Shown here: positions 24,965-35,779 of the stretch, piece after piece
Layout: every line of letters begins with the position of its first letter
Position numbering within the stretch: the first letter of the stretch is position 1
NCBI RefSeq assembly: GCF_016862115.1
Contig: NZ_BOMI01000109.1
Location: 1 to 61,493, forward strand
From: Paractinoplanes deccanensis
Lineage (GTDB): Bacteria > Actinomycetota > Actinomycetes > Mycobacteriales > Micromonosporaceae
Length of the DNA: 61,493 nucleotides
Direction: 5' to 3'
Notes under the pieces: model-generated
The model's database searches: none
What the model was told of the DNA's origin: nothing
The model's input: the letters and a program-made list of their open reading frames with translations, nothing else
Translations under genes and position numbers: made by a program

Positions 24965-25060
24965 CGGTCGTTACCCGACGAGTGCGCCCGCCGTGCCGGT
25001 CGGTGCCTGACGGGTCGGCCCGCCGTGCCGGTCGTTACCTGACGGGTCGGACCGCCGTGC
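24965..25060. repeat. Three tandem copies of a 32-bp unit
   Basis: Units at 24965-24996, 24997-25028 and 25029-25060 all begin CGGTCG and end CCGCCGTGC. A fourth partial copy (CGGTC) runs into the stop codon of the sigma-factor gene at 25064. Copies 2 and 3 differ at only about four positions. The array fills most of the gap between the sigma gene 3' end and the def promoter, so it looks like local duplication of the region just after the sigma stop codon. Confidence 0.85.
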
Positions 25061-25063
25061 CGG

Positions 25064-25555
25064 TCAGCCGAACAGGGCCAGCTGGTCGGCGGCGAGCAGC
25101 TGGCGCAGCTTGGCCAGCGACCGGCGGGTCTGGCTCTTGACCACGCTGACCGGCAGCTCCAGCACGTCGGCGACCTGCTCGACGCTGTAGTCCTCGAAGT
25201 AGCGCAGGATCACGATGGCCCGGTCCCGTTCGGGCAGCCGCCCCAGCGCGTCCAGCATCGTCAGCCGCAGCTCGGGGCTCTCCCGATAAGCCGGCTCCGC
25301 CAGCACGCCCGGCGTCGCCTCGCCCGACGAGCGGCGCCGGCGGTGGTCCAGATAGCTGCGCAACAGGATCTTCTGGGTGTACGCGAGCAGGTTGTCCGCC
25401 TGCACCGCCTTGCGCCAGCTCAAATACAGCTTGGTCAGCGCCGTCTGGGTGAGGTCCTGCGCGAGGTGCCAGTCGCGGCACAGCATGAACGCGGTGGTGC
25501 GCAGCCGCTCGGCGTGCGCGTTCGCGAACTCGGCGAACTCCTCGTCGGCGCTCAT
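25064..25555 (-). CDS. SigE-family ECF RNA polymerase sigma factor
   Basis: A 163-residue sigma-70 factor with only regions 2 and 4: region 2 EEFAEFANAHAERLRTTAFMLCRDWHLAQDLTQTALTKLYLSW and region 4 ALGRLPERDRAIVILRYFEDYSVEQVADVLELPVSVVKSQTRRSLAKLRQLL. This is the actinobacterial 'SigE family' of ECF sigma factors. It begins inside the end of the upstream membrane-protein gene (ATGA overlap, 25552-25555) and is therefore the second gene of the operon, the reverse of the usual sigma then anti-sigma order. Controls unknown genes, probably in an envelope or stress response. Confidence 0.93.
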   Translation of the reverse strand: MSADEEFAEFANAHAERLRTTAFMLCRDWHLAQDLTQTALTKLYLSWRKAVQADNLLAYTQKILLRSYLDHRRRRSSGEATPGVLAEPAYRESPELRLTMLDALGRLPERDRAIVILRYFEDYSVEQVADVLELPVSVVKSQTRRSLAKLRQLLAADQLALFG

Positions 25556-26508
25556 CCGGCGAACACCGGCAGCGTCGAGTACATCGCGGCGGCCTTGTCG
25601 ACGAGGCTGCCGTCCATCAGCAGCCCCCACCGCGGATCCGCGGCGATCTTCACGCCGAGGTCGGGGTCGAGCGGTGGCCGCGCCGGTGGGTTGCTGACGC
25701 CGTCGAAGGCGAGGCAGGACGCGATGTCCAGCTGCACGACCGTGCCGTCCGGCCAGCCCACGCTGACCGACGTGTTCCGCTCGCAGTCGTCCGGATAGTT
25801 CACGATCACCACTTTCGCCGTGCCGCCCCGCGGCGGGCGCGGCGCGCCGGCGTCCTCGCGTGACAGGCCCACCCGCACCATGCCGGGCCCGCGCCCGTCG
25901 TTGAGGTAGGCCTGCACGCGCAGCTCACCGCCGGCCGCCACGCTGTAGCTGCCCGTCAGCCCCGGCGGCAGCAACTGCTCGAGCAGGTAGACCATCGCCG
26001 CGGCCGTCGCCTTCTTCTGGGTGCCGACGGGCGTGTGCGTCCCGCTGACCACGGCGAAGGTACGCGGCGCCGCCGGGCTGGCCGGCACGCCCGGGCCGGT
26101 CGGCACGGATCCGGGAGGAAACCCGGCCGGCTTCTCCACGTTGCGCCCCGGCGCCGTCACCGTGGGTGCGACCCGCTGCGCCGCGCCGCCGCTCAGCCCG
26201 AACTCGTCCCCGCCGGGCCCGCCCGCGCTCGACCCCGGCGCGGTGGCGCTCGGCACGGCGGCGCTGGGCGCCGCGGCCACGCCGACGACCCCACTCGCCG
26301 GCACCCCCGGCCCCTGCACTGACAGGACGCCGCCGCCGACCACAACGGCCGCCAGCACACCCACGGCACCTCCGCCCGCCGCGAGCCATCGCCGGTGACG
26401 CTGGATCCGCTTGCCGTCGCGCAGCGCCGCCCCCACGACGTCGCCGAGCGGAGGCGGCCGCTCCGCGTTGAGATCGGCCCGCAGCAGCGCCCGCAGGTCT
26501 TCGGTCAC
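25552..26508 (-). CDS. Single-pass membrane protein, putative sigma-factor partner
   Basis: A 318-residue protein with an N-terminal cytoplasmic stretch (MTEDLRALLRADLNAERPPPLGDVVGAALRDGKRIQRHRR), one transmembrane helix (~44-64: WLAAGGGAVGVLAAVVVGGGVL) and a Ser/Pro/Ala/Gly-rich linker. A globular extracytoplasmic domain follows (ATAAAMVYLLEQLLPP..., KVVIVNYPDDCERNTSV..., DIASCLAF) with two cysteines likely forming a disulphide. It shares an operon with the sigma factor downstream (4-bp overlap). Topology fits a membrane-bound regulator of the sigma factor, but no recognised zinc-binding anti-sigma motif (HxxxCxxC) is present, so that role is inferred from context. Confidence 0.8.
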   Translation of the reverse strand: MTEDLRALLRADLNAERPPPLGDVVGAALRDGKRIQRHRRWLAAGGGAVGVLAAVVVGGGVLSVQGPGVPASGVVGVAAAPSAAVPSATAPGSSAGGPGGDEFGLSGGAAQRVAPTVTAPGRNVEKPAGFPPGSVPTGPGVPASPAAPRTFAVVSGTHTPVGTQKKATAAAMVYLLEQLLPPGLTGSYSVAAGGELRVQAYLNDGRGPGMVRVGLSREDAGAPRPPRGGTAKVVIVNYPDDCERNTSVSVGWPDGTVVQLDIASCLAFDGVSNPPARPPLDPDLGVKIAADPRWGLLMDGSLVDKAAAMYSTLPVFAG

Positions 26509-26967
26509 CTTCCCGCCTTTCCGTCAGCGAACGGCCGCACCACCGCCCTATGGGCGTAGACGCGCCACCCCTGCCGTTCGGTGACCGCCGCCACCGACTT
26601 TTTTCAGCGACAATCCGCCTCCGCCCGAAATACGGACATAGCGCCCGACCCGCGCGCTAGCCCGGCTCGGTCGATCCGGGCCGGTCGATCCGGGCCGGTC
26701 GATCCGGGCCGGTCGTCGGCCAAGACGGCCGGCCGAGGAGGGCAAGCGCCGGCGGTCCCGACACTCACTCCGGCAGTCCTCAGGCGAGCTGACCGGGGCC
26801 GGCGCCCAGGTGACCGGGCAGGTGAATCGGCGGCTTGCTCAGCAGATCAGAGTCAGGCCCCCCGACTGGCCGCCGCAGATGAATCGGCGTCGGGCCTGGT
26901 CAGCGGAGCGTGGCCGAGCGGCCGGCGAAGGGACCGGATGGCACATCCGCGGCAGCCTGGCCGGCGG
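26509..26967. other. 459-bp stretch without a gene; contains short tandem repeat
   Basis: This is the leader of the minus-strand membrane-protein/sigma operon on its left and the 3' flank of the DHFR-fold gene on its right. Three perfect copies of the 14-mer GGTCGATCCGGGCC occupy 26669-26710. Also seen is a poly-T/poly-A patch (CTTTTTTC) at about 26597. Nothing else coding or structured could be supported. Confidence 0.55.
26669..26710. repeat. Three tandem 14-bp units
   Basis: GGTCGATCCGGGCC occurs three times without change, head to tail (26669-26682, 26683-26696, 26697-26710). It lies about 165 bp upstream of the membrane-protein gene that starts at 26508 on the minus strand. Could be slippage product or clustered binding sites. 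Confidence 0.85.
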
Positions 26968-27600
26968 TCAGCCGGTCGAGGCGGGCTGGTCGGCGGGCTG
27001 GTCGGCGGAGGGCGGCCCAACGGCGTAGGTCAGGTAGGCGAACTGGCCGCGCTGCCGCACGGCGGTGAGGGTGAGGCGTTTGGCGGTGAGCCGGCGCGGC
27101 AGCAGCGGCGCACCCGCGCCGAGGGTGACCGGGGCGACGCCGACGATGATCTCGTCGAGCAGGGCGGCGTCGGCGAAGGCGCCCACCAGGTCGCCGCCGC
27201 CGACCAGCCAGATGTTCTTGCCGGCCGCCGCCGCTGTCATGGCCTCGTGGACGGGGCGCACGTCGCCGCGCACGAAGGTGAGCCTGGCGCCGGGGATCGG
27301 CGGCAGCTCGCGGTGGGTGAAGACCCAGGCCGGCACGTCGCCGTAGTAGTCGGCCCATTTGAGCGGATTGTCGGTCAGGGAGTCGTGGGCCAGGACCCAC
27401 TCGTAGGTGGTGGCGCCCATGGCGAAGGCGCCGACGCCGGCGAAGAAGGCGGCGAACGGGGTGACGCCGGCCTCGTCGGCGCGGCCGCCGGGGTCGCCCT
27501 CGTCGACCTCGAACAGCCAGTCGAGGGAGTTGTGCTCGTCGGCGAGGTAACCGTCGAGCGTGGTCGCGGTGTAGTACTGCGTCTTCGGCACGGCAGTCAC
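26968..27600 (-). CDS. Dihydrofolate reductase family protein (RibD C-terminal-like)
   Basis: A 210-residue DHFR/RibD_C-fold protein: YYTATTLDGYLADEHNSLDWL at the N-terminus (the common TxDGyiA-SLDWL pattern), GAFAMGATTYEWVL, GKNIWLVGGGDLVGAFADAALLDEIIVGVAPVTLGAGAPLLP for the NADPH side, and a disordered C-terminal tail rich in Ala/Asp/Gln/Pro. These standalone reductases are common in actinobacteria; physiological substrate unknown. A second family member is at 7034-7603. It is followed upstream by pabB, 27 bp away on the same strand, which makes a pterin/folate-linked role tempting but unproven. Confidence 0.88.
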   Translation of the reverse strand: MTAVPKTQYYTATTLDGYLADEHNSLDWLFEVDEGDPGGRADEAGVTPFAAFFAGVGAFAMGATTYEWVLAHDSLTDNPLKWADYYGDVPAWVFTHRELPPIPGARLTFVRGDVRPVHEAMTAAAAGKNIWLVGGGDLVGAFADAALLDEIIVGVAPVTLGAGAPLLPRRLTAKRLTLTAVRQRGQFAYLTYAVGPPSADQPADQPASTG

Positions 27601-27627
27601 CCTGCCACGGGGGTACGACAGGAAGCG

Positions 27628-28740
27628 TCAGGCCGGCAGTGGGGCGAGGGCCGCGCGGATCGGGGCGGCCTTGGCGGCGGCCTCGGCCACCTCGGCGGCC
27701 GGGTCGCTGTCCCAGGTGATGCCGCCGCCGGCCCAGGCGTGCAGGCGGTGCCCGTCGGCCGCCACGGTGCGGATGGTCAGGCCCAGGTCGATGTGGTCAT
27801 GCCCGATCCAGCCGACCGCGCCCATGCTCACCCCGCGGCCGACCGGCTCCAGCCGGGCGATCTCGGCGAGCGCCGCGAGTTTCGGCGCGCCGGTGACCGA
27901 TCCGCCGGGGCAGACCGCGCGCAGCAGGTCGGGCAGGTCGAGCCGGCCCACCACGGGCGCGGACACCACCGACTCCGCCTGCCACAGGCCCGCCCACCGG
28001 CGTACGGCGAACAGCTCGTCGACGGTGACCGGGCCGAGGCCGCTCAGCCGGGACAGGTCGTTGCGCTCCAGGTCGACGATCATCACGTGCTCGGCGCGTT
28101 CCTTGGCCGACGCGAGCAGTTCCCGGCGGCCCGCCGCGGTGGCCGGGCGGGTGCCCTTGATGGGCCGGGTGACGACCCGGCCGTCGCGGACCTCGACCAG
28201 CGTCTCGGGAGAGGCGGTGGCCAGGGCCCAGCCGTCGCCCGCCAGCACGCCGCCGTAGCGCGCGCCGGGCAGCGCGGCCACCCGGTGCAGGGCCGCGGCC
28301 GGATCTCCCGTGTACGGGGCGCTGGCGTGCCCCACGACGTTGGCCTGGTAGACGTCGCCGCGCCCGATGGCCTCGCGGACGGCCTGAACCGCTTCAGCGT
28401 GCTCGGCCGCTGTCCAGCTCGGCGTCCACGGGCCGAGGTCGTACGCGGGGTCTTGCGCGGGTGCCGCACCATCGGAGCCGGCGCCGGCGTGGACGTGGAC
28501 GACCGCGTACACGTCGGGGATCGCCGGCACGGGGGACGGGGCGCCGAGGGTGCCCCCGGCCATCACCGATCCGGCATCCGCCGACACGTACAGTGCGGCC
28601 CCGCAGACCGAGCCATCGACGATCGGGCGAACTCGGGTAGCCGTTCGGCCAATGTTTCGCACCGGCAGTCCGTTGGCTCCGAAGAACTCAGCGACAAGCT
28701 CGGCAGGGTCACCACCGTCACACCGGAACCACTGGAACAC
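27628..28740 (-). CDS. pabB: Aminodeoxychorismate synthase component I
   Basis: A chorismate-binding enzyme of the anthranilate synthase I / PabB family, ~370 residues from the GTG at 28740. Family motifs: AIGRGDVYQANVVGHA, SPETLVEVRDGRVVTRPIKGTRPA (ASPETL, PIKGT), RAEHVMIVDLERNDLSRL, VCPGGSVTGAPKLAALAEI and HIDLGLTIRTVA. The PIKGT lysine that covalently traps chorismate in PabB-type enzymes is present, favouring aminodeoxychorismate synthase (folate) over anthranilate synthase. It lacks the pabA glutaminase here. The frame stays open to an ATG at 28920, but the extra ~60 residues are unlike the family, so the shorter start is used; the exact start is uncertain. Confidence 0.88.
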   Translation of the reverse strand: MFQWFRCDGGDPAELVAEFFGANGLPVRNIGRTATRVRPIVDGSVCGAALYVSADAGSVMAGGTLGAPSPVPAIPDVYAVVHVHAGAGSDGAAPAQDPAYDLGPWTPSWTAAEHAEAVQAVREAIGRGDVYQANVVGHASAPYTGDPAAALHRVAALPGARYGGVLAGDGWALATASPETLVEVRDGRVVTRPIKGTRPATAAGRRELLASAKERAEHVMIVDLERNDLSRLSGLGPVTVDELFAVRRWAGLWQAESVVSAPVVGRLDLPDLLRAVCPGGSVTGAPKLAALAEIARLEPVGRGVSMGAVGWIGHDHIDLGLTIRTVAADGHRLHAWAGGGITWDSDPAAEVAEAAAKAAPIRAALAPLPA

Positions 28741-28963
28741 CGTTGACGCACGGTGACGGCCCTGGCAGGACGCCGGGGCACCGGGCGACGGCCCCTGAAC
28801 AGGTGTCGGGAAGTGGTCGATCGGAGGAGTTCCGTGGACCATCGGAACCGAGGATTCTTTCAAGGGGACGCCGTCACCCGCCCGATCCGAGGTCGTTCGA
28901 GTTGAGGTAACGTCCGTCACCGTCGTTGTGAGTCTTCACACAGCCCCCGACCGGAGAACCACG

Positions 28964-29167
28964 ATGTTGTGCCAGCACAAGACCCCCTGTCCCAACGCCG
29001 AGGCCGTCGACCGCGAGGCCGCGCGGACCGTCGCCACCTTCCGCGAGCAAGGCTGGAGCCTGCTCTGCAACGGCGTCATCGTCTTCGAGGACACGGGTGA
29101 GATCCTCCCCGACGGCACCATGATCGAGCCGCACCGGGGACCCGCCCGGCACGCCCTCGCGGCGTAG
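28964..29167 (+). CDS. DUF5999 family small protein
   Basis: A 67-residue protein of a small conserved actinobacterial family. Signature: CQHKTPCPNAEAVDREAARTV near the N-terminus, then WSLLCNGVIVFEDTGEILPDG. Two or three cysteines in the first 12 residues and one in LLCNG could bind a metal, but function is unknown. ATG 28964 follows GGAGAACC. It is encoded divergently from pabB and convergently with gcvP, as a single gene. Confidence 0.85.
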   Translation: MLCQHKTPCPNAEAVDREAARTVATFREQGWSLLCNGVIVFEDTGEILPDGTMIEPHRGPARHALAA

Positions 29168-29260
29168 GCGAGCACCCCGCCCCAGCCGTTACTCACAGTA
29201 GCGGATCAAGAACGCCGACCCTGGCCTGAGGGAGCACCCCCAGACCAGGGCCGACCGGGC

Positions 29261-32065
<2,805 letters not shown>

Positions 32066-32124
32066 GACGGCTCCTAGGAGAGGTCGACAAGGCGGCCTCC
32101 CCCTCTGTCACGCGCTGCTCGCAC

Positions 32125-32228
32125 GCTTCAGAGTCGCCTGCCCATGCGGTCCTTTGTGCCTGAGAGGTTCCGGGGAGGATTTGCCCCTTCGGCGCCACCA
32201 GCTAACCCTGGTGATCTCTCCCGCATGG
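32125..32228 (-). ncRNA. Glycine riboswitch in the gcvP leader
   Basis: On the minus strand the conserved aptamer blocks are present in order: GCGGGAGAGATC, a variable hairpin (CACCAGGGTTAGCTGGTG), GCGCCGAAGGGGCAA, CTCTCAGGCACAAAGGACC and a terminal ACTCTGAAGC. This matches one complete glycine aptamer with a short trailing 'ghost' segment, not a full tandem pair. It sits ~60 bases upstream of the gcvP start, consistent with an ON switch for glycine degradation. No clear terminator is seen between aptamer and start, so control may act on translation. Confidence 0.93.
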
Positions 32229-32285
32229 CTAGGGACCAAACTACCAGTGGACAAAGCACAGCCAGGAAACCGGAAGGGTAGGACT

Positions 32286-33284
32286 GTGACCTACACCCCC
32301 GCGGACAACCGCTACGACACCATGACCTACCGGCGCACGGGCCGCAGCGGTCTGCGCCTGCCCGTCATCTCCCTCGGCCTCTGGCACAACTTCGGCGACG
32401 CCCGCCCCTGGCAGCGCCAGCGCGACATCGTCCGCCGCGCCTTCGACCTCGGCGTCACCCACTTCGACCTGGCCAACAACTACGGGCCGCCGCCCGGCAG
32501 CGCCGAAACCAACTTCGGCCGCATCCTCGGCACCGACCTCAAGGCCCACCGCGACGAGATCGTCATCTCCACCAAGGCCGGCTACTACATGTGGCCCGGC
32601 CCCTACGGCGAGTGGGGCAGCCGCAAATACCTCGTCAGCAGCCTCGACCAGTCCCTCAAGCGCCTCGGCCTGGACTACGTCGACATCTTCTACCACCACC
32701 GGCCCGACCCCGACACCCCGCTCGAGGAGACCATGGGCGCCCTCGACGCCGTCGTCCGCGCCGGCAAAGCCCAATACGTCGGCCTCAGCAACTACACCTC
32801 CGAGCAGACCGCCGCCGCGGCCGCCATCCTGCGCGACCTCGGCACCCCCCTGCTCATCCACCAGCCCTCCTACTCGATCCTCAACCGCTGGATCGAGAAG
32901 GACAACCTGCTCGACACCCTCGAGACCGCCGGCGCCGGCTGCATCGCCTACAGCCCCCTGCAGCAGGGCCTGCTCACCGACCGCTACCTCGGCGGCATCC
33001 CCGACGACAGCCGCGTGCGCACCAGCGTCTTCCTCAACGAGAGCGACCTCGACAACGCCACCCTCGGCCGCATCCACGCCCTCAACGACATCGCCAAGCG
33101 CCGCGGCCAGTCCCTCGCCCAGATGGCCCTCGCCTGGGCCCTGCGCGACGAGCGCATGACCAGCCTCATCATCGGCGCCAGCAGCGTCGAACAGCTCGAG
33201 AACAACGTCGCCGCCATCGACAACCTCCCCCTCAGCGACGACGAGATCGGCGCGATCGACGGCACGGTCCTCGACCTGCCATGA
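32286..33284 (+). CDS. Aldo/keto reductase (YghZ/Gpr-like)
   Basis: A 332-residue AKR14-type protein similar in layout to E. coli YghZ (methylglyoxal / L-glyceraldehyde-3-phosphate reductase). It carries MTYRRTGRSGLRLPVISLGLWHNFG, FDLANNYGPPPGSAETNFG (catalytic Tyr), ISTKAGYYMWPGPYGEWGSRKYL (catalytic Lys), YVDIFYHHRPDPDTPLEETM (His) and SLIIGASSVEQLENNVAA. GTG 32286 follows GGAAGGG. It overlaps by ATGA with a nucleotidyltransferase-fold gene, which itself overlaps another, forming a three-gene operon whose biological link is unclear. Confidence 0.93.
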   Translation: MTYTPADNRYDTMTYRRTGRSGLRLPVISLGLWHNFGDARPWQRQRDIVRRAFDLGVTHFDLANNYGPPPGSAETNFGRILGTDLKAHRDEIVISTKAGYYMWPGPYGEWGSRKYLVSSLDQSLKRLGLDYVDIFYHHRPDPDTPLEETMGALDAVVRAGKAQYVGLSNYTSEQTAAAAAILRDLGTPLLIHQPSYSILNRWIEKDNLLDTLETAGAGCIAYSPLQQGLLTDRYLGGIPDDSRVRTSVFLNESDLDNATLGRIHALNDIAKRRGQSLAQMALAWALRDERMTSLIIGASSVEQLENNVAAIDNLPLSDDEIGAIDGTVLDLP

Positions 33285-33937
33285 CCACCATCCTCGGGGT
33301 CGTGGTCGGCTCCCGCGCCTACGGCCTCGCCGTGCCGGGCTCCGACCACGACCGCCGCGGCGTCTACGCCGCACCCACCCGCCTCTTCTGGCGCCTCGAC
33401 AAACCACCCACCCACCGCGACGGCCCCCGCGACGAAGAGTTCTCCTGGGAGATCGAGCGCTTCTGCACCCTCGCCCTGCAGGCCAACCCCACCGTCCTCG
33501 AAGTGCTCTGGTCGCCCCTCGTCGTGACCCTCACCGCCGACGGCGAAGACCTGCGCTCCGTACGCCACGCCTTCCTCTCCCGCCGCGTCGCCGACACCTA
33601 CGGCTCGTACGCCCGCGACCAGCTCACCCGCGTCGCCAACCGCCGCGAGCGCACCGGCGAGACCAACCACAAACAGGCCATGCACATGATCCGCCTGCTC
33701 ATGGCCGGCACCCACGTCCTGCGCACCGGCGAGATCCTGCTCGACGTCACCGGCCACCGCGACCGCCTGCTCGCCGTCAAACACGGCCACGTCCCCTGGC
33801 CCGAGATCACCGCCTGGGCCACCGAGCTGCAGAACGACCTCGCCACCGCCGCCGCCGAGACCCGGCTGCCCGCCACCCCCGACCGCGACACCATCAACCA
33901 CCTGCTGACCCGGGTACGAGAACGAGGACTGCGATGA
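33281..33937 (+). CDS. Nucleotidyltransferase-fold protein (COG3541/YcgL-like), first of a pair
   Basis: A 218-residue protein with the pol-beta nucleotidyltransferase signature near its start: LGVVVGSRAYGLAVPGSDHDRRGV (GSxAYG-x4-GSDxDxRGV, residues ~5-28). The helical C-terminal part (ETNHKQAMHMIRLLMAGTHVLRTGEILLDV) matches the COG3541 family of predicted nucleotidyltransferases. Substrate is unknown. ATG 33281 overlaps the aldo/keto reductase stop; its own stop overlaps the paralogue at 33934. Duplicated neighbours with the same fold suggest a heteromeric pair. Confidence 0.85.
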   Translation: MTTILGVVVGSRAYGLAVPGSDHDRRGVYAAPTRLFWRLDKPPTHRDGPRDEEFSWEIERFCTLALQANPTVLEVLWSPLVVTLTADGEDLRSVRHAFLSRRVADTYGSYARDQLTRVANRRERTGETNHKQAMHMIRLLMAGTHVLRTGEILLDVTGHRDRLLAVKHGHVPWPEITAWATELQNDLATAAAETRLPATPDRDTINHLLTRVRERGLR

Positions 33938-34689
33938 CGCTCGACGTGCCCTCCTGGTCCGCGGACATCGTCGCCGCCCTCCCCCACCCGGTGATCTTCG
34001 CGACGGTCAGCGGCGCCCACCTCTACGGCTTCGCCTCCACCGACTCCGACCTCGACCTGCGCGCCGCCCACCTGCTGAGCGCCTCCGCGGTCGTCGGCCT
34101 GCGCACCGGCCCCGAAACCCTCCAGAGCTCCGGCGTCCGCGACGGCGTCGAGCTCGACGTGGTCAGCCACGACCTGCTCAAGTTCGCCCGCCTGCTCAAC
34201 AGCCGCAACGGCTACGTCCTCGAACAGCTGCTCTCGCCGCTGGTCGTCGCCACCAGCCCGCTGCACGCCACGCTCACCGAGCTCGCCGGCGCCTTCGTCA
34301 CCAGCAACCACGCCCACCACTATCTGGGCTTCGCCGCCACCCAGCGCAAGCTGTTCGACAAGACCGGTGAGCTCAAACCGGCGCTGTATCTGCTGCGCGT
34401 TCTGCTCACCGGCCGCCATCTGATGCGCACCGGGGAATTGCAAACGGACCTCAACGTCCTCGGCGCCGAAATCGCCTACGTGCCGGAACTGATCGCCCGC
34501 AAACGCGACGCCGAGCACGGCCCGTTCCCCGCCGCACTGACTTCCAGGCTGCTTCACGACGCGGAAGAACTGCGGGCGGAATTGGAAGCCGCCCGCGACG
34601 CGTCGTCTCTTCCGCCCACGCCGCCGGACGAGGCGGTCACCGCGTTGCACGAGCTAGTGGTCCAGGCCCGGCTCTCCACGGTTCTTTGA
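33934..34689 (+). CDS. Nucleotidyltransferase-fold protein (COG3541-like), second of a pair
   Basis: A 251-residue paralogue of the preceding gene. The core motif is changed (FATVSGAHLYGFASTDSDLDLRAA: SGA for VGS), but the two Asp (DSDLD) that bind metal remain. The rest aligns in layout: VLEQLLSPLVV, FAATQRKLF, ALYLLRVLLTGRHLMRTGELQTDL. The substituted glycine/serine pocket leaves nucleotidyl-transfer activity uncertain; it may be a divergent partner subunit. A hairpin (34726-34741) follows it. Confidence 0.83.
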   Translation: MTLDVPSWSADIVAALPHPVIFATVSGAHLYGFASTDSDLDLRAAHLLSASAVVGLRTGPETLQSSGVRDGVELDVVSHDLLKFARLLNSRNGYVLEQLLSPLVVATSPLHATLTELAGAFVTSNHAHHYLGFAATQRKLFDKTGELKPALYLLRVLLTGRHLMRTGELQTDLNVLGAEIAYVPELIARKRDAEHGPFPAALTSRLLHDAEELRAELEAARDASSLPPTPPDEAVTALHELVVQARLSTVL

Positions 34690-34725
34690 GGGGGACGTCG
34701 GCGAAGCCGTCGTATTGGTGTTTTG

Positions 34726-34741
34726 GTGCGGCGTGCCGCAC
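34726..34741. terminator. Small hairpin after the nucleotidyltransferase operon
   Basis: GTGCGGCGTGCCGCAC folds into a 6-bp stem with a CGTG loop, 37 bp downstream of the stop at 34689. There is no following U-tract, so it could be a weak actinobacterial-style terminator; the plus-strand gene at 34809 follows. Confidence 0.35.
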
Positions 34742-34808
34742 TGCCTATAGAGCATCCTAGGACTCTAGGAATTACGTTTCTCCAGCAACGTCGGTTTACG
34801 CTGATCGC

Positions 34809-35186
34809 ATGCGCGCCACTGTTGCTCACGTTCACCTCGCTCGGCCGCACCGGCCGGTTCTCGTGGCGGGCACCCTCGGCGAGTTGCGCGGCCCCACGAC
34901 CGGCCTGGTCGCCTTGCCGCTCCGGCTCTGGTGGGGGCCGCAGCGCGCCTTCGACCTGTCCGAGCCGACCATGCTCACCTGGATGTACGAGAACGTCCTG
35001 CGCGAGGCCATCCGCGTCGACGAGCTGCGCACCTACCTCGACGGCGCGACCCTGGCGCGCGTGTGGCCCGACCTGAACCTCCCCCGCGCCGTCCGCGCCG
35101 CCTGGGAGACCCGGCACCCCCGGCTGCGCCTGGCCGCCGCCCGCCGCGCCGCCGACCGGCTCGCCGAGGCCGTCCCGGCCAGCTGA
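34809..35186 (+). CDS. Uncharacterised small protein
   Basis: A 125-residue basic protein: hydrophobic N-terminal half (VLVAGTLGELRGPTTGLVALPLRLWWGPQRAFDL), then helical and Arg/Leu-rich (VLREAIRVDELRTYLDGATLARVWPDLNLPRAVRAAWE). It looks real by codon bias and by resemblance to short, unnamed actinobacterial proteins with a conserved 'RLWW-FDLSEP-TMLTWMYENVLREA' pattern, but I do not recognise a named family. It is probably co-transcribed with the P-loop kinase gene that begins 2 bp after its stop. Its promoter region has a TCCTAGGA palindrome near 34754. Confidence 0.7.
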   Translation: MRATVAHVHLARPHRPVLVAGTLGELRGPTTGLVALPLRLWWGPQRAFDLSEPTMLTWMYENVLREAIRVDELRTYLDGATLARVWPDLNLPRAVRAAWETRHPRLRLAAARRAADRLAEAVPAS

Positions 35187-35188
35187 CC

Positions 35189-35767
35189 GTGCCGCTGCTG
35201 AGATGGCACGACACCTTGCCCGGCCGGCCCCAGCGGGTGCTGATAGCGGGCACCTCCGGCGCGGGCAAGACGACTCTCGCCACGCTCGTCGCCCAGCGGT
35301 GGCAGCTGCCCCGGGTCGAGCTCGACGCCCTGCACCACGGGCCGAACTGGCAGCCGCGGCCGGCGTTCGCCGCCGACGTCGAGGCCTTCGCGCGGCAACC
35401 GCGCTGGGTCACCGAATGGCAGTACACCGCGAAGCTCGGTGACCTGCTGCACGGCCGGGCGGACTGCGTGGTGTGGCTGGACCATCCCCGTCACCTGGTG
35501 ATGCGCCAGGTCGTCGGCCGCACCCTCGCCCGTCGCCTTCAGCGCCGGGAGCTGTGGAACGGCAACGTCGAGCCGCCGCTCTGGACCGTGTTCACCGATC
35601 CTGAGCATGTGCTCCGCTGGGCCTGGCGTACGCACGGTGGCCCGGGACGGCGGGTGGCGGCGCTGCTGGACCAGCGCGGCGACGACGTGATCGTGGTCCG
35701 GCTCCGGGGCCGCCGCGAAGTGACACAGTGGGCCGAGCGCGCCCTCGGCGGCACAGCCGCTACATGA
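35189..35767 (+). CDS. P-loop adenylate kinase-like protein (topology-modulation/FlaR family)
   Basis: A 192-residue single-domain NTPase: Walker A RVLIAGTSGAGKTTLATLVA at residues ~17-36, then LPRVELDALHHGPNWQPRP, WVTEWQYTAKLGDLLHGRADCVVWLDHPRHLVMRQVVGRTLARRLQRRELWNGN. This is the layout of the adenylate-kinase-like proteins annotated as 'DNA topology modulation protein FlaR', likely small nucleotide or nucleoside kinases. GTG 35189 immediately follows the upstream gene. Convergent with the NmrA gene that ends 13 bp away. Confidence 0.85.
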   Translation: MPLLRWHDTLPGRPQRVLIAGTSGAGKTTLATLVAQRWQLPRVELDALHHGPNWQPRPAFAADVEAFARQPRWVTEWQYTAKLGDLLHGRADCVVWLDHPRHLVMRQVVGRTLARRLQRRELWNGNVEPPLWTVFTDPEHVLRWAWRTHGGPGRRVAALLDQRGDDVIVVRLRGRREVTQWAERALGGTAAT

Positions 35768-35779
35768 TCCGGATCCGGT

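Noticed and set aside
24965..25060. CRISPR-like array
   Set aside because: The 32-bp units are directly head-to-tail with no spacers between them, so this is a simple tandem repeat.
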